Source: Pelecanus crispus
Taxonomy: Eukaryota; Chordata; Aves; Pelecaniformes; Pelecanidae
DNA: 64,000 bases
Reading direction: 5' to 3'
NCBI RefSeq assembly: GCF_030463565.1
Contig: NC_134653.1
Span: 32,859,150-32,923,149, forward strand
Shown here: one piece after another, positions 15,301 through 25,900 of the stretch
Layout of the letters: every line of letters starts with the position of its first letter
Numbering within the stretch: the stretch's first letter is position 1
The notes under the pieces: model-generated
Told to the model about the DNA's origin: nothing
The model's input: the letters and a program-made list of their open reading frames with translations, nothing else
Databases searched by the model: none
Translations under genes and position numbers: made by a program

Positions 15301-15513
15301 GCCAGCTTTATAATTAAATTAGAAGGCATCTCCACCATTTAGAGAAATTTGCTATTAAGAAAACCATAGGTTTTAGAAGCTGCTTTTTCCTTGCAAGAAA
15401 ATAAAAAGAAAGAGAAGACAGACATCGATGTCTGTTCCTCCCCTCGCCTCAAAATACGGCATGTCTCTCGAATAAGAGGAAGTCTAAAAGAAAAACATAC
15501 TGTGTGGAAAAAG

Positions 15514-15534
15514 AAAAAAAAAAAAAAAAAAAAA
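15514..15534. repeat. Poly(A) run
   Basis: An uninterrupted run of 21 A preceded by a short A-rich segment. No recognisable retroelement body adjoins it. Confidence 0.8.
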
Positions 15535-17879
15535 GGTTTTTCAACAGATCATGCTGGTCCTAGAACAGGACATTGTCGTGAATATGCATGAATGGCATGA
15601 GTCGAACTACACTCGGGAGTAAGCATCAGCTTTCGCTTGCCATTTTCTGAAGCCTTCCAGTCAGGCTGCCAAGACAGCAACTGAATGACAAGATTTTTAT
15701 TTGAACGTAGAGGGAGATTAATGCTGTTTTGGCCTAATTGGAGGAACCTTCTTTAAATTAGCTTGCTTGAAGGATGTGCTGCTTCTCTATTTGGCCAACT
15801 CGCAGAAGCAGTAACAAATTGTGAATAAAAAGAGACTATTTAAATTCAAAACCCCTTAGCACCACTGTCAGTTGCAAGTTTTGAGAATGTCTATTTAAAA
15901 AAAAAAAATAAAAAATCAGGACAAGGTCTTTCCAAACTGGTTGCTGTCAACTAAAATGAGAAGTTAGATAAAACTCCCACATGCCAGATGGTAAATCACA
16001 ATAAATGCTCGGGCTGTTAGATGCACAACAAGCGACAAACGCATTGAAATACACCATCAGAAGCAAACCAAAATAGAAAGGGCATTTTAATAAGAAGTTA
16101 TCATTTTGGGGAAAGATCCTTGTCGAGCTCATCAGAATCGAAAGTCATACATTGAGGGCTTCTTGCTTTCCTCACCACCTCACGTACGCCTGAGGAACAG
16201 CTAACGATTTTAGCAGAGTTAAGTGAGGTTAAAGGCTACTGTCAGCAAGAGCCTCAGAGTTCGCTATTCAGACATCACTTACGACCCTTTCTGCCAAGTT
16301 ACTTAAAAAAATATTGTTAAAGGATACCAGGGAATTGTTTACTCAAACCATTACTGTTTCCTGAACACAGATGCAAGAAAAAGTTATATTAAGAAGATAA
16401 ACAGCTGCTACCATACGCTGTTTAAATGGTAACAAAAGCATCTAAGGGCCATAAAGGGAATAGTAAGGGAATTAAAAAGCATTTTTATGCACGAAGATGG
16501 CTAACATCCGTACATTCATTAAAGCGGTATCAACCATGCTTTTAATTAAAAGTTAGTGACAGAAACTTAAATATGATTAATGCAACCTAGCAGCCTACCA
16601 GAAGTCTGCTCTATCCAAAGCAAGAAGCACAACAAGCTGCGTTTCCAGCCCTTGCTTGCTCGTTTCTCTTTCCCTCTCAGAGATGCTGCCACAATCAAAA
16701 TACATTGCAAGGACCGCGAAGCAGCATTCCTGTGAAAAACAGCAAGGCAGGACAAGTCTGCAACCGCGCTTTCATGCTTGGCCGTTCTTTATTTTGTATA
16801 TCCCGAGGAGGCGTTTCAATTACCAAGCAGCCCGGGGCCAAGACAACAAGCTGGTTACCTGTCAGAATAACCAGCTATACAGCGATCTATCGACCATCGC
16901 AGGCGTGAGGTCTGCCAAAGGCCAGGAAAAAGGCTGCCCTACAAACAGCAGTCTCCTGTTCAACAGTGGAAAAAATCACTCAGAAGCCAGTGCTGAACTC
17001 TGCAACGCAGTCAGACTTCTTGTGTTACTCGGGAGCACAACACAGTCATGACAAAAATAAACTACGCGATAAAAATACAGCGGCGAGCAAAAAGATGTGG
17101 GCACGGAGAGGGAATTAGTATGCAATAGGAGGATAAGGAGTCCTACAGGCTACAGATATTTCGACACTCAATCAAAGCACCTCCTATTTAAGTCCTGATG
17201 CCCGCAAAAACTAATCCATTACCACTGTCCTGTTGAGCCGCTGTCATGTACGGAGCTGAGCACATGCAGATTATGTCTTCAAAGACTGAAGATGCTTTTT
17301 GGCACCGTGTTACCCACTTAGCTGCTTCCAGACGCACAGAGCACACAGGAGATAGAAGCTCTCGCTTTAGAGCAGGTACTAACGCAGGAAGAAACTTTTT
17401 TTTTTTTGGCTTAAATACAGAATTTAAATAAACTTCGCTTCAGTCATGGCATTTTAACATAAAATGTGACAGGACTGAATCGTGTGGCTGACTGAACAGG
17501 GTACTGCTCTGAGGGGTTCCCCGTTCCTGGCTCTGCTAAGGATGCTCCAGCCCCGGGCTGAGCACCTCAGGGCACTCCTCTGGGCTTCTGCTTCTTCAGC
17601 AGAGTGAGAGGGGCTGGGGAGGAGGTGAAGGAAGCGCTTTAACCCTCCCACAGCTGGACAAAAAGCTCAGGTTGTTCATGCTGTAGCCTGCTGCCATGGG
17701 GCTGCAGCACACTCCAGAATGGAGCCCAGGGTTGTTTGGGAACACCAGGCAAGGCCCCTTCCATCAAGGGATGGGGGGGCCGGGAAGAAGGGACCGCCGG
17801 GCCCAGTGGAGAGGATCCCCTCTTGTAGCCCGGCATCCAGCTAAGGAACGGGCATTCTGCTCTTCCTAAAGGGAAAAAT

Positions 17880-19850
17880 CTCTCCCTCCTGCCCTCCCGG
17901 GGGGAGCGCGGCCCGTTTCCAGTCAGCCACCCAGCAGTGCACTGACCGCAGGAGGGGTCTTGAGCCCCGCAAGCCCAGGAGGTTCCCCCTCCGCTGTAAT
18001 CAAAGGTGTTTCTGGGAGGCCGCCGCAGCTCGCCCCTCTCCTACCTCTGGCAGGGAGGCCACCCCCGGGCAGCGCCTTCGCCCCCTCCTCAGGGCCAGGC
18101 CTCGTCCGAGGGGCCCGCGGGCCACCGCCTTCCCCACCGCACAAATTCCCACCCAAAGATTTGGGAAATTCCCCCGCCAAAGCCGATTCTGTCAAAACTC
18201 GAGCCCGAGAGGTGCGATAACCGAGGAGGGAGGACGAGGAGGGCCGCGGCCGGGACGCGGGCTCTCCCGCAGGCAGAGCCCGCCCTGGCCTCAGGCGTGC
18301 GGCGCTCGCAGGCTGCCGGCGCGGTTCCCCGACACCCAGCACGGCTTCTTGCGTGGCCAGCCACGACCTACCGAAAACGCTCCCCCTGCCATTACAGAGC
18401 ACCCGGCGCGGAGGGCGCCCGTCCCCGGCTGTCGGACGCCAAGACCCAAAACCACGAGCGAGGGCAAGGGAGAGAGGCGTTTGCCGCCTGCGACCCGCCA
18501 GCACAGAGAGGAGGGGATAACGGGGGGGTGCAACACAACAAACCTCATCAGGGCCCCAGCGGGGCACGTCAGAGCAGGGCTCCGGATCCTGCGTTCTTTC
18601 GCGTGCGGCAATGAGGAGCGCAGGCAGCGCCTGCTACGGCTGCAGCGCCCGCAGACCCCGCGGCGCAGCAGCCCCGGCCCTCCCCGCCATTTACTCCTCT
18701 CATTCGGGAAACTTTTACCGCCGACGCATCCCGCCGGCCGCAGGCGGGGCCGAGACGGCCCCACCGCGCTCTCAGGCCGCGGGAGCGCCCGGAGGTACCG
18801 GCCGGGCACCCGCAGGGGCCGCTCCTCCGCCGAGGCCGCGGGGAGGGGCCCGCCGCGCCGCCCCGGCCCCTCGGGGGAGGCCGAAGCCGCCCCGCGGGCC
18901 CGGCCTTGCCCCCCGCCCTCCCCTCGGGCCCGCGGCGGTTCCCGCCCCCGCCGAGGCACGGCCGGGCCGGCCCGGAGGGGGCCGCCAGGTGCCGGGGCGC
19001 GCCCCGCCGCCGCCCCCCCGCCCGGCGAGGCCGCCCCCGCCGCCCCCCGCCCCACGCACCGGCTGCTCCCGGCGCAGCGGCCGCGGCTCCCGCTGCTGCT
19101 GCTGCTGCCGCTGCCGATGCCGCCGCGGCTCGGCGGCTGCCGCTGCCTACGAGTCGCTGCCTGCCGACATGCCCGCGGCTCCGCTGGCATAATCCCCGGC
19201 GCGGGTGGGCCGGGCGCGGGCAGCTCCTCGCCCGCCGGCTCTGCCGCGGCGCGGGGACGGCGGAGGCGGGGGGAAGGCGAGGCGGGCGGGCCGCCGCAGC
19301 TCCGCGCTGCGGGGCGGCGGGGGGGGGTGTGGAAGAAACGGGGAAGGCGAAGAAGCGGGGAAGGCTTAAGAGCCCCGGTACCGGCAGTGCCGCGGCAGCC
19401 GCGGCCGGACAGCTTTATCCCGCCGCCCCGCCGTGCCCCCCGCCGCGGGAGCCGCCACTTCCTTCCCCGCGCCGGCCCGGCGCTGCCACCGGCGGGTGGG
19501 GCGGGGGCGCCGCCTGCCGGCCGCGGCGGGGAGCGCCGGCGGGGCCCCCGGGGCCGCCCCGCTCTGCCGGGCCGGGGGCGAAGAAGCGGCGGGGCCCCCG
19601 GGGCGCCCCCGGAGCGGGCTGGGTGCCTCCCCCCGCGCCTGCCGCCTTCCTCCGCACGCTGCCCTGCGCTGGGTTCCCTCCCGCTGCCCGGGGGCCTGCG
19701 GGAAGGACGACCACCGGCGACGGAGCCAAACTTGCCCGGCGATGGGTGAAGCCCCAGCGCAGGCTCTGCTCTCACCCTGCCCCTGGCACCGGGCTTTTTG
19801 CAGAGTGGAGCAGCGCTGGCTACCCGCTGTGACTTTACTCTGCAAAGACC
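17880..19850. promoter_or_regulatory. CpG island, probable PITPNM2 5' end
   Basis: About 2 kb of very G+C-rich sequence is packed with CpG and GC-box-like GGGCGG motifs, in sharp contrast with the AT-rich flanks. Such islands mark promoters. Long frames occur on both strands here but are low in TAA/TAG/TGA only because of composition. On the minus strand two TATA-like boxes (19871-19894) lie just upstream, and a good donor (CAGG before GTGAGA, exon end 19776) follows, which would suit a short non-coding first exon. Assignment to PITPNM2 rests on human gene order, since no coding exon is present. A lncRNA or divergent promoter is an alternative. Confidence 0.6.
19092..19106. repeat. (GCT)5 trinucleotide microsatellite
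   Basis: Five perfect GCT units (CAG on the minus strand) followed by degenerate GCC/GCT units inside the CpG island. Whether it is transcribed or translated is unknown. Confidence 0.8.
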
Positions 19851-19870
19851 GGGGGAAAAAAATCGCTAAA

Positions 19871-19894
19871 GCTTTTTATACGATCATTTTATAC
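19871..19894 (-). promoter_or_regulatory. Two TATA-like boxes at CpG-island edge
   Basis: On the minus strand the sequence reads TATAAAA twice, about 15 bases apart (19888-19894, then 19874-19880). An initiation site about 30 bases downstream would fall near 19.85 kb, and a donor-like site follows at 19775-19774. The motif is visible; its function is inferred. Confidence 0.35.
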
Positions 19895-21880
19895 AGAAAC
19901 CTCAGAGAACAAAAAAAAAAATGCTGTACACTTTGAAGCATTTGTCAGTTTGCTGCGATTTTTTTTTTTTAAGGATGCATCACTCCACCGCTTCTGTTCC
20001 CCTCCGCAAACACTCCCAGCGAGCAGCCCCTCGGTAAATCCCGGGTAATCCCCAACGCACCAGCCGGGAGAGCCGCACAGCTGATGCTCCAAGCTCGCTC
20101 TCCTCACCCTCAGGGGCTCCCCCGCATCGCCCCGCACCGAGCCCCGCTCCCGCTTCTGCGCTTCCTCGGGTCCCGCCCCGGGCCGCTGCCCGCAGCCGAG
20201 CCGGCCTGCCCCGACAACGGGGGCTTTGTAAACCCCGCGGAGCGCCACAGCGAGCCCGCGGCTGCGCTGCTCTTTTTAGCAACAAACTGCCCGGCGGAAG
20301 GCAGACGACCCCTAAAGCTATCAGCAGTACAGAGACGCTTCTTTTTTTTTTTAAATTTGCTTTGTAGAGATGAGGCCAAATAGAAATTTTGTTTTCCAAA
20401 GGTTACCTCTCGGCGTTTGAAGGAGTTGTAATGTTTATTATGGTAGAGAAAACTGTGCATGGGAGTGTCTTGCAACACAGAGCACAGCCTGGGGCTCCCA
20501 GCAAAACCTGGTAGATCTGGAAAGGCGATAAATGCCTGCGTAGCTGGGAGGTGTCAGGTGGAAGGAGGCAAGAGGAGGATTACTGAAGTCCTTCTCAGTG
20601 GAAGCAGAAGCTTCTGCTCCTCTAGAAGTCCTTCTTTGTCCCCAAATATGGAACAAGGCAATTTGCTCACGTTAAGGGGAAGAATTTTAAAAGGGATTAA
20701 AAAAAAAAAAAAAAGACCGCGTCCATCAAAGCGCACAGCAAGTGCAGTCACGCTTTCCACAGCAAGCACGCACTTCATGTGCCCCACTTTTTGATGCTTC
20801 GGGTCCGATTTTCAGAAGCACTGAGCATTCAGGCCTCCCACTGATTTAATCTGGAACTGCAGATTCTCTGCCCCTCTGAAGAATCAGGCCGAAGGCACCA
20901 CACTGACAGCTCACCCCAAGGCAGACATCTGTTTGAAAAGGTTGTCCTAGAAGTTTAAAAGAGCAACACTTACTTCCCCCCACCTTCAGTGTTACAATAG
21001 AACAGAAATAGCCTAAAGAGCTCCAACAGATGGAGGACGACTTGTGATTAAAAAATAAATCCTGACTCACACTTCAGTTTTCGGGATGTAATAGAGTACA
21101 TGAATAGGGGGGTTATAAGGAAAGGCAGTGAAATAGCTGAACTGATTTACCTACTTGTTTCTAATGTCTGTCAGGAAAATTCTGTTTGCTTTTGCTGTAC
21201 TGCTGATGAAAGAAAACAAGACCATTAGTGGACTCGTGAAATTTTCCTGTGATGGATTCCTTGGAAAAATCGTGCTGGCTGAATGTTACTTCTGAAAGAC
21301 GCTTTAAATTGTACCTGTTAATAACTTCAAATATTGGGAAAAAGTCTTCAGCTAAACAGTTGAGGTGCACGAGGAAGTCAAGATTCTTTTTTCTTCCGTG
21401 AACCCCTTCTGAGTAGAAATGACAAGTAAGAATATGGACTACCATCAAAACTGTACATCTGCTCATGTACCTGGAAGTGTGTTTGAGCAAGTTATCCCCA
21501 AGCATTCGGGCCAAATTTCCACATTTTAGAGTAAAGAGGAAAATGAGTAACTAACATCCTTGACTTCTCCCCAACTCTGATCTTGTATTAAAAGAACCCA
21601 GAGGGCAGAAGTGGCTGCAGAAAATACTTTTCAAAAGGCTGTGTATGGGTAGGACGGTTCTTCATCAAATACCCTAAAACACAGCACTCTAATTTTAGAA
21701 TCAGACCTTCACAAGCTTCCTTTATGACAGCTGTTCTGGCCTTATAATCACATCATTGGTGGCTAAACATCTTAAACGAGGACAGAATTCGAAGCACACA
21801 CTATGATTAAAACCTACATTATCGCTGATGTAATATCCCAGAACCTATTATTGTTCTTGGGCAGGAGGAAAGAATCTAAT
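19895..21880. other. Intergenic region between CpG island and MPHOSPH9 3' end
   Basis: The composition falls from a G+C-rich shoulder (to about 20.3 kb) to ordinary AT-rich sequence. There are short poly(A) and poly(T) runs (for example around 20342 and 20700). I see no exon, RNA gene or recognisable repeat. Confidence 0.6.
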
Positions 21881-21886
21881 TAAACA

Positions 21887-21892
21887 TTTATT
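21887..21892 (-). terminator. MPHOSPH9: Candidate MPHOSPH9 poly(A) signal
   Basis: AATAAA on the minus strand, about 940 bases past the MPHOSPH9 stop codon. I found no canonical AATAAA between it and the stop, although ATTAAA variants occur (for example near 22565), so a shorter 3' UTR is possible. Confidence 0.45.
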
Positions 21893-22828
21893 TAAAATAC
21901 AAACTAAAATATCAATGTCAGACAGTAATTCAGCAATATGCCAACTAGCAAATATGTATTTTTCACCAAGAAAAAAAATGCATGTATGCTCACAAATACA
22001 GCTTGATTTGGAAATGTACGCGATCAGAACACTGGCATGGCACAAAACCAGGCTGGCGTATTCAACAGTAACTTCGGTTAAGTAGTTACAGTCCGGGAGC
22101 GGCAGCTGGAGTCGAGTTGCTCACTGGGAGACAAGGACGGCTGCTGTCAGTCTCGTGAATCCTCGTACTCACGGTATCAAAACGCTACTCACTGCGACTG
22201 TTGGGAGACATCAAATAATTTAGAGCAATATTTTCCTAACACAGCCAGCGGCAACCCAACTAGCAAAACACAGATGAATTTGCAGCCAGCCAGCCATAAT
22301 TAAAGTATTGCTCACAGTTTTGTCACAAGGAAAAATATCCATGTTGTAATGTTTAAATTAAAAGGCTTTACCATATACCAGCAGTTATCTTTAACACAGG
22401 TAATTCATGTTGCTTTTTGTATTAAAGTTCAAAATTTCCTATTGGCTAATATTTACATCATACCATAAATATTTATAAAATGGTGAGGGAAACAAAGTGC
22501 AAAAGGATAACACTATAATTTTCTGAAAACAAGCTGCCTTTTAGTTTCTTATTCTTATTATAAATTTAATATCACTATTTAAAAATAATTAATATTTCTA
22601 AAAATATTACAATACAGGATAGACATTGATTTCTCGAGTGTAACAAAAATATGTTTAAAATATAGGTGGCTGAAGTACAAAATATTGCTGTTTGTAAAGG
22701 GTAACATGGTTGTAAAACTACTGTTGAGGGTTTATAAAAATACAAAACAATTTGCATTTACTGAGTGCATAATTACATATTAGTGCAAAAAAAAAAAAAA
22801 AAGCCTATTTGCATTCAAGAGAGAATTG
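21887..22828 (-). other. MPHOSPH9: Inferred MPHOSPH9 3' UTR
   Basis: AT-rich sequence follows the stop codon, with an A-run near 22788. A CpG-containing patch of about 120 bases (22090-22210) stands out from the surroundings. The downstream limit is set only by the first canonical AATAAA. Confidence 0.45.
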
Positions 22829-22930
22829 TCAAAGATTTGCAGAGGTACGTAAAACATGAAATCTTTTCAGAGTCATGCGTATTGATCCCAAATCTCTATT
22901 AATCCTTTCCAAGCGATCTTCCAGGGCTTC
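22829..22930 (-). CDS. MPHOSPH9: MPHOSPH9 last coding exon (residues 1139-1171, stop)
   Basis: The acceptor is TTTTAG and the frame is phase 0. The exon encodes the strongly conserved C-terminal helix beginning EALEDRLERIN and ending TSANL before TGA (22829-22831). Confidence 0.97.
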   Translation of the reverse strand, partial: EALEDRLERINRDLGSIRMTLKRFHVLRTSANL

Positions 22931-25900
22931 CTAAAAGAGACAGTTAAAAGAGAAGAAAGGGGGGAAAAAAAGAAAAAATATTTTAAAAAGATTTAATAAC
23001 ATACAGCAAAATCCAGTGATCCTTCTAAAAGGAAGAAACTACTATTATTCCTATAGTCAACTGGCATCCTTTTTGACGCATTACTAGCATTCTGTTAGCA
23101 CCCAAAAACTAGAGCCAGACCTACAAACTTTTCATATTATTTTTATGTATGTGTGTGTATTTGTGGGTTGTTGGCTTTTTTTTTTTTTTGAAAAATGTTT
23201 CAGGTATTTTGGTTTTTTCCATGCGACTTACGAAACTCCATGAGATAAACTTGACAAGAATTAGGACAGGCTGATAATTAGGGAGACACATTTAGGAAAC
23301 AGCTGACCACTCACTGTAGTGAGTGGCAGTATTGATTTACTGGAATGCACTTTTACTTTCAAATCGATTAATTGATAACAAGCCCTGGGATTACAATTTA
23401 GGAAATGCTGAAGTTGTAGCCTTCGCAGAGACCTCTAACACACAACTTTGAGACACCTGTTTTTATTAAAAGAGTCTGCAGAGCTTTCCAAAGGCGGCAC
23501 TCTCCTGTATTCCACCTACGCTACTTACTTTTGCCTTCTTATTTTCTTCTTTATACTTTCAAGTAGACAAAAAACAACCAACCAACCAAAACCTAAAACC
23601 TTGCACTTTCTTCTACAGCACAACATCCTCTCTACAGCTTCAGGGATCTATTTCATAGTCACTGCATTTTCTTAATGTACTGCCTTTATCTACCTCTCAG
23701 TGTTATCGCAAGAACAGACTATTCTTGCAGTAATTCGGAAAAATGCATCTCGTACAAAAAAATAGAACATATAAACAGTCTTATGCAGAATATACACTAC
23801 GCAGTATGTGTACATATATGTATACACACACATACCTTTTCTTTATATGCGTACATATACACACACACACACGAAGAGTTGTCAGTTTGCAGCAGGAGGT
23901 GGAAATCCAACGTTTGCAGGGCTAATTATTCTTTTCTGAATCCCTTGCATACAAATTATCCAGACTTACACCTTCTACATAGCAAGTCAGAGTGTGTTTA
24001 TGATTAACTTGCAGTAACTTCCCAATTATTTTCTAATGCAGTGAAGTCTAGAGAATAGAGAACATCTTTCACACAGATTCAACACTCAGCCACGCTCAGG
24101 AACAATTCTTAGTGGTATGGAAAAATGCCCATAGTAATTGCACTTACTATATAGCAGGACTTTCATCTACACTACATATTCTCAAATTGTGGAAGAGCAA
24201 CTTAAGAGAACAGTCGTATGTAGAAGCTTTTTCACCTGATTTAATCTTGCTTGCAAGGTCATTCTTCCACCAGAACAAGGTATTCGACTCAATGCAGCCT
24301 CAATCTAATAATAGAAAATACTTCAGCTGTAAATTATAGTTTCAAGAGCCAATATAAGCCTCCCTAACTCATCTTACAAAGAGAGAGGTGAGGTGTATAG
24401 ATTACAGATACACGTCCAGTCTTGTTCTTAAACGCTAACTTATGTTACCGTCATTCTGTGCCATACAAAACTGATACAAAAGTTAACATTCATAAGCAGA
24501 CCCTCTCAAGGATCATTTTGAATAGCGCACACTTACTTGCCAGAATAACCTTCCTTGTTGAAAGGCTGATTTAAAGCATTGTCCATTAAGGAAGAAAGTA
24601 AATTCACTCCAACCCTTCCACCCACACTGTGTTTATGTGTGTTAAAGTGACTCTCCTTTAATGCAGTTAGGGACAGGAAAGGACTGGAGTATGGGAAGTA
24701 GAGCAGGGAATGATAATGGCACATTCCTAGGGTAACACTAGAAATTGCGCATGAATTTCAGCCATGCGTTGCATAGGTATACAGCTACATCCCTCACCTC
24801 TCGTACAACAATTATGTTTTGTCACAACTGTAAAATAAAAATAATCTTTGCCTGTTGCTTTTCTTGAGTCAGCTCATCAAAAAGCCTCTCAGTTTCAGCC
24901 AGAGTCTTAATCCTTGCTGCGTACTTGAAGTCTCCCTCACAAGGCGATAGCACTGGCTCATATTTTTGTGCTACGCTCCTCTCGTCCCAAGCTGTCGCTT
25001 TCTTCATTCCAGTATTGACGGATTCAGCACAAGAGCTGCGTCTGACACCTGAATGCTGCCTTCCTAGCAACAAAATAGGGGTCTTTTTATTTGCTTTGTA
25101 ATTGCTTTTATTTGCTTTGTCTGTGAAATTATTACATAGGACAGAAGCAGAAACTAGTAACAAGAAAAGCAGTGTGATCTTGGAGGACAGTGACTAGCAA
25201 AGCCTCATTAGCTTGCCTTAAGCAAACTAGAAGAATGCAAAACATTTGCATGGGTCATCTTTCAAGAGATCTTTATAAACACAGTATTTTTTCATTAATA
25301 AACATATTAGTGTACTGTGCTAATTAGGAATTACTTTTACTGGTACAACATTTCTAAATATCACCAAGTAGACTAGTTGTCATGAAAACATTAGTCTAAA
25401 TAAATGGATGAATAAAAACAAAAGCAGAACATTGTGACAAGAATGACAAAAGCGAGAAAAGATTTGGTTCAATCAATCATTTTAAAATAATCTGAAACAA
25501 CTGGCTTTATTATAGTTACTCTCTGCTATCTGTAATGCAATGTTTAGCAATAGAATTTTATTAGTATGACTGAGTCTGTACATCTTAATATAGACCCGAC
25601 TAAGATATGTATTGTATAACTGAGTTAAGCATAAGAAAACATATTGCCCTTCTTTCTCAATTTAATCATTTTTGTTGTTCCATTATGTTTGTGCACACAC
25701 ACATATACATAAAAATAAAATACTGTATGAATTGTATTTCTCTGTCTACAGGAATAAGACAAGATTTAGAGGATTTTTAAAGGTTGGACTTCATAGAGTA
25801 AAGTGTCAGCTTTCTAGTTAAGCAGCTGTTACCAATGTGGAAGAAATTATGGTAAAAAAAAAAAAAGAACAGTTTTCCCTGACTTTGACACATTACCTTC

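Larger units (their letters stand above)
1..17880. other. Long non-coding stretch, probably PITPNM2 5' intron/upstream region
   Basis: I see no exon here that I can support. The open frames are short, unrelated to families I know, and lack paired splice sites. The stretch holds A-runs (about 3009-3049 and 15514-15534), an A/C-rich tract (4261-4318), a T/G-rich tract (6242-6316) and ordinary unique sequence. In human, the neighbour beyond the MPHOSPH9 3' end is PITPNM2 on the same strand, with long 5' introns and non-coding first exons. With a CpG island at its right edge, intron of that gene is the likeliest identity, but this is inferred from gene order only. Two moderately CpG-containing islands of complex sequence (13070-13340, 15560-15830) are treated as findings. 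Confidence 0.5.

Noticed and set aside
18006-19936. Long open frames of up to 494 codons (minus) and 466, 308 and 202 codons (plus) in the CpG island.
   Set aside because: They overlap on both strands and several frames, consist of Pro/Ala/Gly/Arg-rich low-complexity protein, and arise because G+C-rich sequence has few stop codons. They show no domain and no conserved splice pattern.
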